64,000 nt of DNA from assembly GCF_002307355.1 (NCBI RefSeq), contig NZ_CP017481.1:3224001-3288000 (forward strand), written 5' to 3'. The notes beneath the pieces are model-generated. The model saw only the letters and a list, made by a program, of their open reading frames with translations. It had not been told where the DNA came from and ran no database searches. This document shows positions 1-10,471 of the stretch, in pieces. The number at the start of each line of letters is the position of its first letter. The first letter of the stretch is position 1. The translations under genes and the position numbers were made by a program. This DNA comes from Pectobacterium polaris. Its GTDB lineage: Bacteria > Pseudomonadota > Gammaproteobacteria > Enterobacterales > Enterobacteriaceae.

Positions 1-236
1 AACGGCAGAGAAGAAAGATAGGTGAACTCATCGTCACTTAATGACAAGAAACGCATCAGATCGACCTGATGCGCTATCTCATCAGCGTAAGTGCCTAATA
101 ACTCATCACCGCGACAGCGAAATTCAGCCGCAACGTCGACATCATAATAGTGATGATACACCGCCTGTTGCATGTGCAGCTTGTAGGCATCGGTATCCAG
201 CAATGAGTGCAGAATCGGGGAAGTGTGCAAAGTCAT
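1..236 (-). CDS. pncB: Nicotinate phosphoribosyltransferase, N-terminal part (cut by window edge)
   Basis: Reading the minus strand from the ATG at 236 gives an open frame that runs off the left edge, about 78 residues. It begins [20 protein letters not shown] and continues with a block containing [20 protein letters not shown]. This matches the start of PncB, the NAD-salvage enzyme that makes nicotinate mononucleotide from nicotinate and PRPP. It is transcribed divergently from pepN, the same arrangement as in E. coli. The catalytic core lies outside the window, so the gene is only partly seen; the assignment rests on the N-terminal match and synteny. Confidence 0.9.
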   Translation of the reverse strand, partial: MTLHTSPILHSLLDTDAYKLHMQQAVYHHYYDVDVAAEFRCRGDELLGTYADEIAHQVDLMRFLSLSDDEFTYLSSLP

Positions 237-459
237 AATGCGTTACAGCATCCTTGTAAGATGCCTATCCACCATTGGGACAATCAGCAATGTTCGGCCA
301 GTATACCTTGATTATCCGTTTATTACATTACGACAACATAGCGAGACGTGCGGGAGTGAACCGCGATACGATGATTATCCTCATTATTTTGTCGTGGTAA
401 CATTAAGATAACAGGCTTAGACTTGATCTTTGATGCTTATGACGAGGTGGAAACTTTAT

Positions 460-3075
460 ATGAATCAACAGCCGCAAATAAAATATCGCCATGACTACCG
501 TGCGCCGGATTACACCATTACTGATATTGCACTGGATTTCGATCTCCATGCTGAAAAAACTCACGTAAAAGCCGTTAGTCAGGTGGTGCTGCAGGGGGAC
601 GCTGGCGCGCCGTTGAAGCTGGATGGCGAAGGGCTGAAACTGATTAGCCTGAGCGTTGATGGTCAGCCGTGGACACATTACCAGCAGCAGGACGATGGCC
701 TGATTCTGACGCAATTACCCGCACGTTTTACGCTCAGCATTGAAACGGAAATCAATCCTGCCGCCAATAGCGCGCTGGAAGGGTTATACCTTTCTGGCGA
801 TGCGCTCTGTACGCAGTGTGAGGCCGAAGGGTTCCGCCACATTACCTATTATCTCGACCGACCGGACGTGTTGGCGAAATTCACGACGCGCATCATCGCG
901 GATAAAGCTCGCTATCCTTATTTACTCTCTAACGGCAATCGTATCGCGCAAGGAGAGCTGGAAGGCGGCCGCCACTGGATTGAATGGCAGGATCCCTTCC
1001 CGAAACCGGCTTATCTGTTCGCGCTGGTTGCTGGCGACTTTGATGTCCTTCAGGATCGCTTCACGACACGTTCTGGTCGCGATGTGGCGCTGGAGCTGTA
1101 TGTTGACCGTGGCAACCTCGATCGTGCCGGCTGGGCGATGACTTCGCTGAAGAATTCAATGAAGTGGGACGAAGAACGTTTCGGTCTGGAATACGATCTC
1201 GACATCTATATGATCGTCGCCGTTGATTTCTTCAACATGGGGGCGATGGAAAACAAAGGGCTGAACGTATTCAACTCTAAATACGTGCTGGCCAAGGCAG
1301 AAACTGCGACGGATAAAGACTATCTGAATATTGAAGCGGTGATCGGCCATGAATATTTCCACAACTGGACAGGCAACCGCGTCACCTGCCGCGATTGGTT
1401 CCAGCTTAGCCTGAAAGAAGGGCTGACGGTGTTCCGCGATCAGGAGTTCAGCTCCGATTTGGGTTCGCGTCCGGTGAACCGTATTGATAACGTGCGCGTG
1501 ATGCGCGGTGCGCAGTTTGCTGAAGATGCCAGCCCGATGTCGCATCCGATTCGTCCCGATCAGGTGATCGAGATGAATAACTTCTACACGCTGACGGTCT
1601 ATGAAAAGGGATCGGAAGTGATCCGCATGATGCACACTTTATTAGGTGAAGAAGGCTTCCAGGCCGGTATTCGTCTGTATTTTGAGCGTCACGACGGTAG
1701 CGCGGCGACCTGTGATGACTTTGTGCTGGCGATGGAAGAGGCTTCCGGAGTCGATCTCACGCAGTTCCGTCGCTGGTATAGCCAGTCGGGCACGCCGGTG
1801 CTGACTGTGCGTGATGATTACGATCCGCAGACGCAACAATATCTGCTGAGTGTGAGCCAAACGACCCCAGTCGGTGCCGATAAACAGCCGAAGCTACCGC
1901 TGCACATTCCGTTGGATATCGAACTGTACGATCCGCAAGGGAAGGTCATTCCGCTACAGAAAGACGGCCAACTGCTGGCGTCGGTGCTTAATGTGACCGA
2001 ATCTGAACAGACGTTCATTTTCGATCAGGTGCCTTGCCGTCCGATTCCTTCTTTATTACGTGAGTTCTCTGCACCGGTAAAACTGAACTATGCGTGGAGC
2101 GATGAGCAGCTGACATTCCTGATGCGCTACGCCAGCAATGCGTTCTCGCGTTGGGATGCTGCACAGAGCCTGCTGGCTAACTATATCCGTCTGAACGTTT
2201 CCCGCTATCAGCAGAAACAGCCGCTTTCTGTGCCGATGCATGTTGTGGATGCTTTCCGTGGCGTGTTGCTGGATGAAAAGCTGGATCCGATGCTGGCTTC
2301 TCAGATTCTGACATTGCCGAGCGAAAACGAGATTGCTGAGCTGTTTGACATCATCGATCCGACGGCGATCGCTGCCGTGCGTGAGAGTATGACGCGTACG
2401 ATGGCGAAAGAGATGGCGGATGAGTGGCTGGCGGTATACCACGCGAATCATGCGCCGCAATATCGTATCGAACACGCAGATATGGGTAAACGCGCGTTAC
2501 GCAACGTCTGCCTGCATTATCTGGCATTCAACGATGCCGATCAGGCGGATAAACTGGTGCAAGCGCAGTTCCGTCAGGCGGATAATATGACAGATTCGCT
2601 GGCGGCGTTGTCGGCGGCGGTTGAGGCTCAACTGCCGGTGCGTGATGACCTGCTGACGCAGTTTGATAACCGCTGGCATCAGGATGGTTTGGTCATGGAT
2701 AAATGGTTTGTGCTGCAAGCCACCAGCCCGGCAGCCGATGTACTGACCCGTGTGCGTGAGCTGCTACAGCACCGTTCATTCAGCCTGAACAACCCTAACC
2801 GCCTGCGTTCGCTGGTGGGAGCGTTTGCGGCCGCTAATCCGTCGGCGTTCCATGCTGAAGACGGCAGCGGCTATCGCTTCCTGACGGAGATCCTGAGCGA
2901 CTTGAACACCCGTAACCCGCAGGTCGCGGCGCGGGTGATCGAACCGTTGATCCGCTTGAAACGCTATGATGCTAAACGTCAGGCGCAAATGCGTCAGGCG
3001 CTGGAGCAACTGAAGACGTTGGAAAATCTGTCTGGCGATCTGTTCGAGAAGATCAGCAAGGCACTGCAAGACTAA
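460..3075 (+). CDS. pepN: Aminopeptidase N
   Basis: This 871-residue M1-family zinc metallopeptidase removes N-terminal residues from peptides in the cytoplasm. The exopeptidase motif GAMEN is at residues 261-265. The zinc site HEYFH is at 297-301, with the third ligand Glu320 in the following helix. The frame is open from an ATG at 430, but the start at 460 is preferred because it gives MNQQPQ, like the E. coli protein (870 residues), and follows the purine-rich GAGGTGG. A GC-rich hairpin follows the stop. It stands divergent to pncB and upstream of pyrD, as in E. coli. Nothing looks damaged. Confidence 0.97.
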   Translation: MNQQPQIKYRHDYRAPDYTITDIALDFDLHAEKTHVKAVSQVVLQGDAGAPLKLDGEGLKLISLSVDGQPWTHYQQQDDGLILTQLPARFTLSIETEINPAANSALEGLYLSGDALCTQCEAEGFRHITYYLDRPDVLAKFTTRIIADKARYPYLLSNGNRIAQGELEGGRHWIEWQDPFPKPAYLFALVAGDFDVLQDRFTTRSGRDVALELYVDRGNLDRAGWAMTSLKNSMKWDEERFGLEYDLDIYMIVAVDFFNMGAMENKGLNVFNSKYVLAKAETATDKDYLNIEAVIGHEYFHNWTGNRVTCRDWFQLSLKEGLTVFRDQEFSSDLGSRPVNRIDNVRVMRGAQFAEDASPMSHPIRPDQVIEMNNFYTLTVYEKGSEVIRMMHTLLGEEGFQAGIRLYFERHDGSAATCDDFVLAMEEASGVDLTQFRRWYSQSGTPVLTVRDDYDPQTQQYLLSVSQTTPVGADKQPKLPLHIPLDIELYDPQGKVIPLQKDGQLLASVLNVTESEQTFIFDQVPCRPIPSLLREFSAPVKLNYAWSDEQLTFLMRYASNAFSRWDAAQSLLANYIRLNVSRYQQKQPLSVPMHVVDAFRGVLLDEKLDPMLASQILTLPSENEIAELFDIIDPTAIAAVRESMTRTMAKEMADEWLAVYHANHAPQYRIEHADMGKRALRNVCLHYLAFNDADQADKLVQAQFRQADNMTDSLAALSAAVEAQLPVRDDLLTQFDNRWHQDGLVMDKWFVLQATSPAADVLTRVRELLQHRSFSLNNPNRLRSLVGAFAAANPSAFHAEDGSGYRFLTEILSDLNTRNPQVAARVIEPLIRLKRYDAKRQAQMRQALEQLKTLENLSGDLFEKISKALQD

Positions 3076-3097
3076 TCCTGCCACGCGATTAGCACAG

Positions 3098-3124
3098 CCA
3101 CACGCGGTATCCTGCCGCGTGTGG
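3098..3124 (+). terminator. Hairpin downstream of pepN
   Basis: The arms CCACACGCGG and CCGCGTGTGG are perfectly complementary around a 7-base loop, 23 bases after the pepN stop. There is no U-tract after it, so it is either a weak intrinsic terminator or an mRNA 3'-end stabiliser. Confidence 0.5.
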
Positions 3125-3154
3125 CGATAATTCCCGCATCACGATCTCCGGTTC

Positions 3155-3170
3155 CCGCAAACGTTTTACT
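3155..3170 (+). promoter_or_regulatory. PurR operator-like box upstream of pyrD
   Basis: CCGCAAACGTTTTACT keeps the CGCAAACGTTT core of the purine repressor palindrome. It lies 111 bases before the pyrD start. E. coli pyrD is known to be repressed by PurR, so site and position agree with established regulation; binding here is inferred. Confidence 0.65.
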
Positions 3171-3280
3171 TTCCGCAAAGATGGAATTACCATCACCGAC
3201 CGTGAGTTAAACCGTAATCCACTATTGCTTACTTCCAGCGTAGGCAAGATACCTTTGCGATAGGGATCTCAGGAGACAAT

Positions 3281-4291
3281 ATGTTCTATCCCGTTATCAA
3301 AAAAGCCCTGTTTCAGCTCGATCCAGAGCGAGCACATGAGCTGACCTTCCAACAATTACGCCGTATTACCAACACGCCTTTTGAATTTCTCGTCCGCCAA
3401 TCCGTTCCGACTAAACCCGTTACCTGCATGGGATTATCTTTTAAAAACCCACTCGGTCTGGCGGCGGGATTAGATAAAGACGGTGAATGTATTGATGCGT
3501 TAGGCGCAATGGGATTTGGTTTTATTGAAGTGGGGACGGTAACGCCGCGTCCACAATCCGGTAATGACAAACCAAGATTATTCCGCGTAGTGGAAGCGGA
3601 AGGATTGATCAACCGGATGGGTTTCAATAATAAAGGCGTGGATTATCTGGTCGAGAATGTAAAGAAAACACGTTTTGGCGGTGTATTAGGGATCAACATC
3701 GGCAAGAATAAAGACACGCCGGTTGAGCAAGGTAAAGACGATTATTTGATCTGCATGGATAAGGTTTATCCTCACGCAGGCTATATCGCGATCAACATTT
3801 CGTCACCGAATACGCCGGGATTACGCAGCCTGCAATATGGTGAAGCGTTGGACGATCTTTTGCTGGCGATAAAGAACAAGCAGACGGAATTAAAAGATAA
3901 GCATCAGAAATATGTTCCCGTGGCGGTAAAGATCGCGCCGGATCTTTCTGAAGAAGAATTGATCCAAATTGCCGACAGTTTGGTTCGCCATAACATCGAC
4001 GGTGTGATTGCAACCAATACGACGCTCGACAGAAAACTGATTCAGGGATTAAACCACTGCGGGCAAACCGGGGGATTAAGTGGACGTCCGTTGCAGACAA
4101 GCAGCACGGAAATTATCCGCCGTTTGTCACAGGAATTAGCGGGACGTTTGCCGATTATTGGCGTCGGCGGAATTGATTCTTTGGTCGCCGCACGCGAAAA
4201 AATGGAAGCTGGCGCGTCGCTGGTACAGATATATTCAGGCTTTATTTTCCACGGTCCACGCCTGATTAAAGATATCGTTACACATATTTAA
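3281..4291 (+). CDS. pyrD: Dihydroorotate dehydrogenase (quinone), class 2
   Basis: The 336-residue flavoenzyme oxidises dihydroorotate to orotate with quinone as acceptor, the membrane-linked step of pyrimidine synthesis. The N-terminal segment (about residues 1-40) is the amphipathic quinone and membrane-binding part typical of class 2. FMN-barrel motifs include [10 protein letters not shown] and [12 protein letters not shown]; Ser175 in the latter is the class 2 catalytic base. The C-terminal GVGGID and YSGFIFHGP blocks are the phosphate-binding region. The length equals that of E. coli PyrD. AGGAGA sits five bases before the ATG. The gene has its own PurR-type box upstream. Confidence 0.97.
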   Translation: MFYPVIKKALFQLDPERAHELTFQQLRRITNTPFEFLVRQSVPTKPVTCMGLSFKNPLGLAAGLDKDGECIDALGAMGFGFIEVGTVTPRPQSGNDKPRLFRVVEAEGLINRMGFNNKGVDYLVENVKKTRFGGVLGINIGKNKDTPVEQGKDDYLICMDKVYPHAGYIAINISSPNTPGLRSLQYGEALDDLLLAIKNKQTELKDKHQKYVPVAVKIAPDLSEEELIQIADSLVRHNIDGVIATNTTLDRKLIQGLNHCGQTGGLSGRPLQTSSTEIIRRLSQELAGRLPIIGVGGIDSLVAAREKMEAGASLVQIYSGFIFHGPRLIKDIVTHI

Positions 4292-4312
4292 TCCGAAATG
4301 CCTTTCATTTTT

Positions 4313-4342
4313 AGCTGGGGGTTTATTTATCCCCCGGCTAGT
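4313..4342. terminator. Hairpin after pyrD
   Basis: TAGCTGGGGG and the nearly complementary CCCCCGGCTA flank an AT-rich loop. A T-rich stretch lies on its left and an AT-rich stretch on its right, so it could act weakly in either direction. It closes pyrD before zapC. Confidence 0.5.
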
Positions 4343-4491
4343 CTATATTTTATCCGTTTGCGTAAATAATCTATCAACCGATGACTGATCTTCTTGCCAC
4401 AATGTTTGTGACGATGAACGATTATTGTGATGTGAGAAAACACAATCAGCCATTTCTGATATTTCTACTGTGAAGGCGAAGGGTAAATAAT

Positions 4492-5079
4492 ATGAAGCTA
4501 AAACCTGACGATAACTGGCGCTGGTATTTTGATACCGAACACGATCGCCTGATGTTGGATTTGGCTAACGGCATGTTATTCCGTTCTCGTTTTCCGTCTA
4601 AAATGCTAACGCCGGATGCATTCAATGAATGTGCATTTTGTGTTGACGATGCCGCGCTATTTTTTACCTATAACGACAAATGTCAGAAAGCGGCACTGCA
4701 TCGTGACCTCCAAGGCGAATTAGTTTTGAATGCGCTGGTCGCAAGCCGGTTCCTAAAACCGCTTATGCCAAAAAGCTGGCACTTCATCCAACAGCCGGAT
4801 GCCGTAATGTATTCGCCGCAGGCGGGTGATGTTGTACAAGTACAGCTCACGGAAACCCATGAAACGGCCTGTTTCCTGGTGGCGGAAGCCGGGGATAAAG
4901 CTTGCCTCTGTTTGCTGGCGCAAGAACAGCTGTCATTAAGTGGAAAAACCATGGGGCTGGGTGACGCCATAAAAATCATGCACGACAGACTCATGCCTGC
5001 CGTCGTTCAGAATAGGGCTGAGTGGGAAACCACGTTGGGCGAAGGCACGTCGGCATTTGAGTATGCCAAGGTCGTCTAA
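4492..5079 (+). CDS. zapC: Cell division protein ZapC
   Basis: This 195-residue soluble protein matches the FtsZ-bundling factor ZapC (formerly YcbW), which supports Z-ring assembly at midcell. Diagnostic stretches are the N-terminal [40 protein letters not shown] and [12 protein letters not shown]. It is about 15 residues longer than the E. coli protein at the C-terminus. Its place between pyrD and ycbX is the standard enterobacterial order. No catalytic motif is expected. The stop is followed closely by the fragment of a dispersed repeat. Confidence 0.93.
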   Translation: MKLKPDDNWRWYFDTEHDRLMLDLANGMLFRSRFPSKMLTPDAFNECAFCVDDAALFFTYNDKCQKAALHRDLQGELVLNALVASRFLKPLMPKSWHFIQQPDAVMYSPQAGDVVQVQLTETHETACFLVAEAGDKACLCLLAQEQLSLSGKTMGLGDAIKIMHDRLMPAVVQNRAEWETTLGEGTSAFEYAKVV

Positions 5080-5085
5080 ACCACC

Positions 5086-5123
<38 letters not shown>

Positions 5124-5132
5124 TTTCTTCGA

Positions 5133-6235
5133 CTATTGCAGATGAACGTCACTCTGCGGAATACAGCTACAGGTAAGAATCTCGCCGTTTTCTCTGATGG
5201 CGCTTTGCTTCAGTGCGGAAACCTCTCCGCTGACTAACGTCAATTTACAGCACCCGCACAATCCTGCCCGACAAGAATAGGGGATTCGAATACCCTGTTG
5301 CTCCAACTGTTCCAGTAAAATCTGCTGATTGTTCCCTTGTAACGATTTTCCCTGATAGTGGATAGTGATGGCCTGTTCGCTTTTTTCGGGAACCACAAGG
5401 CTTTCGACCACCTGACCAGAACCATAAGGACGTGGCGGTTTGGTTGCTAACACTTCCAATGTATCGCCCACGCGAATGATGCCCGTATTTCTGGCGACCA
5501 GATTTTGCCCAAAATCAACGTCGCCGTTCTCGGCAGTACGGAAAGATTGCAGCGTTGCCAGTGGTTCTCCTGACGGATGCTTACGGCCACGTTCGATGCT
5601 GACGGTGGTGAAAATGCAGCGGCTACAGGGTTTGACGACGTCAAAAATAACCTCGCCAATCCGAATGGTCTTCCAACTGTCTTCGGCAAAGGCTTCCGCG
5701 CCTGTTACGACCAAATTGGGGCGAAACTGTTCGATTTTGATGCCGGCGGAACAGCGCTGGCGTAGCGCCTGAAATGAGGCATCATTAATTAACAGAAACG
5801 GATAGCCATCGGCAAAGGCCAGAGGAACATCAGGATAATGCTTAACTCGCCGCGATGGCTCATTGCCCACCCAGCGAAGCTGTACGGCACGCTGAAAATA
5901 GTGGCTTAACCAGACATTGATGGCTTCAGGGGCGACGAGTGCCGTAAAGTGCGTCCCCCAGACTTCTGTCGGCTGAGGTGTTTCGGTGAAGTCGGCAAAA
6001 CGGATAGTGGCCGTTTGACCATCCGGCGCAGCAATAAACAGTCCATCGGGTAACAAGGCGGGGGTAAATAGCACCATTTGCGGATACTGGCGGGCAGTAA
6101 TAAATGTGCCATCCGATTCGGTAATCATGAAGGCACGATCGTTCGCCAAACCGCTGACAGACGCCATTGCATGGGAGAGTTGTAGCCCCGCATCGATTTT
6201 ACCGGATGAATATAAAGCCGCGTTACGCCAATCAC
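5133..6235 (-). CDS. ycbX: MOSC and 2Fe-2S ferredoxin domain protein YcbX, with an apparent frameshift near the 5' end
   Basis: YcbX is a molybdenum-cofactor-dependent reductase of N-hydroxylated bases. The MOSC N-domain and MOSC domain (CSRCIFTTV, the Cys presumably binding Moco) are followed by a C-terminal plant-type ferredoxin with [10 protein letters not shown] and a distal LTCSC cluster. The uninterrupted frame would start at an ATG at 6266, giving a foreign N-terminus (MPFYFGKEQ...). A GTG at 6235 behind AAGGA in another frame encodes [17 protein letters not shown], the family's true N-terminus. The two frames join at the G run (C run at 6186-6189) if one base is added, giving 367 residues against 369 in E. 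coli. As written, the HPVKS segment is lost. This is either a sequencing deletion or a real mutation. Confidence 0.88.
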
Positions 6236-6270
6236 TGACCTGTTCCTTGCCAAAGTAAAACGGCAACTTT

Positions 6271-6298
6271 ATGACAAGCGTCTCGGATTAGCTATAAT
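6271..6298 (+). promoter_or_regulatory. Sigma-70 promoter for rlmL-uup
   Basis: ATGACA (five of six matches to the -35 consensus) at 6271-6276 and a perfect TATAAT at 6293-6298 are separated by 16 bases. They lie 48 bases upstream of the rlmL start, in the gap between ycbX and rlmL. Confidence 0.7.
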
Positions 6299-6345
6299 GC
6301 GCCTCAATTTCTTTTATGAATCTATTTTTTGGTGATAGTGACGAC

Positions 6346-8463
6346 ATGAATGCTTTGTTTGCCAGTACGGCGCGGGGATTGGAAGAGTTATTAAAAAGCG
6401 AACTCGAATCATTGGGTGCGCAGTCCTGTGCGGTTGTGCAGGGCGGTGTCCATTTTGAGGGTGACAACCGCCTGCTGTACCAGAGCCTGCTGTGGAGCCG
6501 TCTGGCATCGCGCATTCTGCTGCCGCTAAATGAATTCAAGGTACACAGCGATCTGGATTTATATCTGGGCGTGCAGGCGATTGACTGGTCAACGATCTTC
6601 AGCATCGATAAAACCTTTGCCGTGCATTTTACCGGCACCAATGAAGATATCCGCAACAGCCAGTACGGCGCATTAAAAGTTAAAGATGCGATTGTGGATA
6701 GCTTCACACGGAAAACCGGGCAGCGCCCAGACGTGGCGAAACAGCAGCCGGATATTCGCGTTAACGTCTTTTTACAGCGTGATATGGCCAGCGTGTCGCT
6801 GGATTTAAGCGGCGACGGCTTACATCAGCGTGGTTACCGCGATCTGGCTGGACTGGCACCGCTAAAAGAGAATCTGGCGGCGGCGATTGTTTTACGCTCC
6901 GGCTGGCAGAACGGCACGCCGCTGGTCGACCCGATGTGTGGTTCCGGTACGTTGCTGATCGAAGCCGCTATGATCGCGTCCGATCGCGCGCCCGGCTTGC
7001 ATCGTACGCACTGGGGATTTAACGCCTGGTTAAAACACGATGCCGAACTGTGGCGTGAGGTGACGACGGAAGCGCAGCAGCGTGCTAGCCAAGGTTTGCA
7101 GACGACGACGTCGCGTTTCTTCGGATCGGATAATGACCGTCGAGTGATCGAGATCGCCAAAGCTAATGCGCGCCGCGCAGGCGTTGCCGAACTGATTTCT
7201 TTTGACGTGAGAGATGCTGCACAGCTAAAAAATCCACTGCCGGAAGGCCCGAAAGGTACGGTTGTCAGCAACCCGCCTTACGGTGAGCGTCTGGAAAGTG
7301 AACCCGCGCTGATCGCCCTGCATAATATGCTGGGTCGTAAGATGAAAAGCGACTTTGGTGGCTGGCAGCTCTCGCTGTTCAGCGCATCGCCGGAACTGCT
7401 GAGTTGTTTGCAACTGCGTGCTGAGCGCCAATTCAAGGCGAAAAACGGCCCGCTGGACTGTGTACAGAAAAATTATCAACTGGCGGAAACACAGAGTGAA
7501 TCTGCGGGGCAAATCGCAGAAGACTTTGCCAACCGCCTACGCAAGAACCTGCGCAAGCTGGAGAAGTGGGCGAAGCAGCAGGGGGTTGAGTGCTATCGCA
7601 TTTATGATGCCGATCTGCCTGAATATAATGTGGCGGTTGACCGCTACGGCAGTTGGGTCGTCGTACAAGAGTATGCGCCGCCGAAAACCATTGATGCACA
7701 AAAAGCCCGTCAGCGCCTGTTTGATGTGATCAACGCGACGCTGAGCGTGCTGGAATTACCGTCGAATCGTTTGGTGCTGAAAACGCGTGAACGTCAGAAA
7801 GGGAAAAACCAGTACGAGAAACTGGCGCAGAAAGGCGACTTCCTGCTGATGGAAGAGTTTGGTGCCAAGCTGTGGGTCAACCTGACCGACTACCTCGATA
7901 CCGGTTTATTCCTCGACCACCGCATCGCCCGCAAAATGCTGGGTGAGATGAGCCGTGGCAAAGATTTCCTTAACCTGTTTGCCTACACCGGCACGGCGAG
8001 TGTGCATGCTGGGCTGGGCGGTGCACGTTCAACGACCACCGTCGATATGTCACGCACCTATCTGGAATGGGCAGAGAAAAACCTGCGGGTAAATGGCCTG
8101 ACCGGGCGTCAGCATCGTCTGATCCAAGCAGATTGCCTGTCATGGTTACATAACGGCCATGAGCAATTTGATGTGATCTTCATTGACCCGCCGACCTTCT
8201 CTAACTCAAAACGTATGGAAGAGTCGTTTGATGTCCAGCGCGATCATTTGGCGCTGATGAAAGATCTCAAACGCCTGCTGCGTCGTGGCGGCACCATCAT
8301 GTTCTCGAACAATAAACGCGGCTTCCAGATGGATACCGCTGGTCTGACTGCGCTGGGGCTGAACGCCAAAGAAATTACCGCACAGACCCAATCGCAGGAT
8401 TTTGCCCGTAATCGTCAAATTCATAACTGCTGGCTGCTAACGCATGCCGGTGAGGAAAAGTAA
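6346..8463 (+). CDS. rlmL: Bifunctional 23S rRNA methyltransferase RlmKL
   Basis: This 705-residue protein carries two methyltransferases that act on 23S rRNA: the N-terminal half makes m2G2445 and the C-terminal half makes m7G2069. A THUMP domain occupies roughly residues 45-155. The first Rossmann fold has [14 protein letters not shown] and the NPPYGERL motif; the second has [14 protein letters not shown] and [11 protein letters not shown] start at 6316 is open, but the ATG at 6346 gives [16 protein letters not shown], as in E. coli RlmL (702 residues). uup follows after three bases, so the two are co-transcribed from the promoter at 6271-6298. Confidence 0.96.
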   Translation: MNALFASTARGLEELLKSELESLGAQSCAVVQGGVHFEGDNRLLYQSLLWSRLASRILLPLNEFKVHSDLDLYLGVQAIDWSTIFSIDKTFAVHFTGTNEDIRNSQYGALKVKDAIVDSFTRKTGQRPDVAKQQPDIRVNVFLQRDMASVSLDLSGDGLHQRGYRDLAGLAPLKENLAAAIVLRSGWQNGTPLVDPMCGSGTLLIEAAMIASDRAPGLHRTHWGFNAWLKHDAELWREVTTEAQQRASQGLQTTTSRFFGSDNDRRVIEIAKANARRAGVAELISFDVRDAAQLKNPLPEGPKGTVVSNPPYGERLESEPALIALHNMLGRKMKSDFGGWQLSLFSASPELLSCLQLRAERQFKAKNGPLDCVQKNYQLAETQSESAGQIAEDFANRLRKNLRKLEKWAKQQGVECYRIYDADLPEYNVAVDRYGSWVVVQEYAPPKTIDAQKARQRLFDVINATLSVLELPSNRLVLKTRERQKGKNQYEKLAQKGDFLLMEEFGAKLWVNLTDYLDTGLFLDHRIARKMLGEMSRGKDFLNLFAYTGTASVHAGLGGARSTTTVDMSRTYLEWAEKNLRVNGLTGRQHRLIQADCLSWLHNGHEQFDVIFIDPPTFSNSKRMEESFDVQRDHLALMKDLKRLLRRGGTIMFSNNKRGFQMDTAGLTALGLNAKEITAQTQSQDFARNRQIHNCWLLTHAGEEK

Positions 8464-8466
8464 CCG

Positions 8467-10377
8467 ATGTCTTTAATCAGTGTTTCAGGTGCGTGGCTGT
8501 CGTTCAGCGATGCGCCGCTGTTGGATAACACCGAACTCCATATCGAAGAGAATGAGCGCGTTTGTCTGGTTGGCCGTAACGGCGCGGGCAAATCGACCCT
8601 GCTGAAAATTCTGGCCAAAGAAATCCCGCTGGATGATGGCCGTATCACCTATGAACAGGATCTGATTGTCGCGCGCCTGCAACAGGATCCCCCGCGTGAT
8701 GTTGCTGGTAGCGTCTTTGATTTTGTTGCTGAAGGGGTCGCCGCGCAGGCGGATCACCTGAAAAACTATCACGCCATGCTGCGTTTGGTCGAAAGCGACC
8801 CGAGTGAAAAGAACCTGAATCAACTGGCTAAGTTGCAGGACGTTCTGGAGCATCAGGGCCTGTGGCAACTGGAAAGTCGCATTCACGAGGTGTTGGAACA
8901 GCTTGGTCTATCCGCCGATGCGCCGCTGGCTTCGCTTTCCGGTGGCTGGCTGCGTAAAGCTGCACTCGGCAGAGCGCTGGTGAGTTCGCCGCGCGTGCTG
9001 CTGCTGGATGAACCAACTAACCATCTGGATATTGAGACGATTGACTGGCTGGAAACCTTCCTGAAAACGTTCCAGGGCAGCATTGTCTTTATCTCCCATG
9101 ACCGCTCGTTTATTCGCAATATGGCGACCCGCATTGTCGACCTCGATCGCGGAAAACTGGTTTCCTGGCCGGGTAACTACGAAAAATATCTGGAAGGGAA
9201 AGAAGAAGCGCTGCGGGTAGAAGATCTGCAAAATGCAGAGTTCGATCGCAAGCTGGCGCAGGAAGAAGTGTGGATTCGTCAGGGCATCAAAGCTCGTCGT
9301 ACCCGTAATGAAGGCCGCGTACGAGCGCTGAAAGCCATGCGTCAGGATCGCGCGCAGCGCCGTGAAGTCATGGGCTCGGCGAAAATGCAGGTTGAAGAAG
9401 CTGCCCGCTCCGGCAAGATTGTGTTTGAGCTGGAAGAGGTAAGCTATCAGGTTGACAATAAAGTGCTGACGAGCAATTTCTCCGCTCAGGTGCAGCGCGG
9501 CGATAAGATTGCGTTAGTAGGGCCGAATGGCTGCGGTAAAACCACGCTGCTAAAATTAATGCTGGGTGGGTTAGAGCCGATCAGCGGACGCGTGCACTGT
9601 GGCACGAAGCTGGAAGTTGCCTATTTCGATCAGCACCGCGCTGAACTCGATCCAGAACGTACGGTGATGGACAACCTGGCAGAAGGTAAACAGGAAGTGA
9701 TGGTCAACGGCCGTTCACGTCATGTGCTGGGCTATTTGCAGGACTTCCTGTTCCATCCGAAACGCGCCATGACGCCAGTAAAAGCGTTGTCGGGTGGGGA
9801 GCGTAACCGCCTGCTGTTGGCGCGTTTGTTCCTCAAACCCAGTAACCTGTTGATTCTCGATGAACCGACCAACGATCTGGATGTGGAAACGCTGGAATTG
9901 CTGGAAGAGTTAATCGAAAGCTATCAGGGAACGGTTCTGCTGGTCAGCCACGATCGTCAGTTCGTTGATAATTCGGTTACCGAATGCTGGATCTTTGAAG
10001 GCGAGGGCAAGATTTCTCGCTTTGTCGGCGGGTATTTTGATGCGCAACAGCAGCGTGCAACGGCGACACCACTGCGGACGACGGCTGCATCGGCGGTAAC
10101 CGCGCCAGCGGCGACGGTGAACACCGCACCGTCCGCTAAACGAAGCACGGGGAAATTAAGTTATAACCAGCAGCGCGAATTAGACCAATTGCCGCAGCGT
10201 CTTGAGCAACTGGAGCAGGAAATTGCGTCGCTGCAAGCGCAAATGAATGACGCCAGTTTCTTTAACCGCCCACGCGAAGAGACGCAGCAGGTCTTAAGCG
10301 CGCTGGCGGAAGCGGAAAGTGCGCTGGAAACCTGTTTCGAACGTTGGGAAGAGCTGGAAGCACAGAAAAACGGCTAA
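8467..10377 (+). CDS. uup: ABC-F ATPase Uup
   Basis: The 636-residue ABC-F protein has two nucleotide-binding domains and no membrane segments. Walker A motifs are GRNGAGKST (36-44) and GPNGCGKTT (352-360). Signatures are LSGGWLRKAALG and LSGGERNRLLLA, and Walker B motifs are LLLDEPTNHLD and LILDEPTNDLD. A Lys/Arg-rich linker joins the domains, and the last ~75 residues are a charged coiled coil, known in Uup to bind DNA. Uup affects transposon precise excision and ribosome-related functions in E. coli. It starts three bases after rlmL. A strong terminator follows. Confidence 0.95.
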   Translation: MSLISVSGAWLSFSDAPLLDNTELHIEENERVCLVGRNGAGKSTLLKILAKEIPLDDGRITYEQDLIVARLQQDPPRDVAGSVFDFVAEGVAAQADHLKNYHAMLRLVESDPSEKNLNQLAKLQDVLEHQGLWQLESRIHEVLEQLGLSADAPLASLSGGWLRKAALGRALVSSPRVLLLDEPTNHLDIETIDWLETFLKTFQGSIVFISHDRSFIRNMATRIVDLDRGKLVSWPGNYEKYLEGKEEALRVEDLQNAEFDRKLAQEEVWIRQGIKARRTRNEGRVRALKAMRQDRAQRREVMGSAKMQVEEAARSGKIVFELEEVSYQVDNKVLTSNFSAQVQRGDKIALVGPNGCGKTTLLKLMLGGLEPISGRVHCGTKLEVAYFDQHRAELDPERTVMDNLAEGKQEVMVNGRSRHVLGYLQDFLFHPKRAMTPVKALSGGERNRLLLARLFLKPSNLLILDEPTNDLDVETLELLEELIESYQGTVLLVSHDRQFVDNSVTECWIFEGEGKISRFVGGYFDAQQQRATATPLRTTAASAVTAPAATVNTAPSAKRSTGKLSYNQQRELDQLPQRLEQLEQEIASLQAQMNDASFFNRPREETQQVLSALAEAESALETCFERWEELEAQKNG

Positions 10378-10396
10378 TACGCGTTGCTGTGTAGCA

Positions 10397-10436
10397 CCAT
10401 CAATACGGGCGTAACGTCTCGTATTGATGGTTTTTT
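10397..10436 (+). terminator. Rho-independent terminator after uup
   Basis: CCATCAATACG pairs perfectly with CGTATTGATGG across a 12-base loop and is followed directly by six Ts. Confidence 0.9.
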
Positions 10437-10471
10437 GGTTATAAGCTGACGAACTTTGAAGGAGAGAATGC

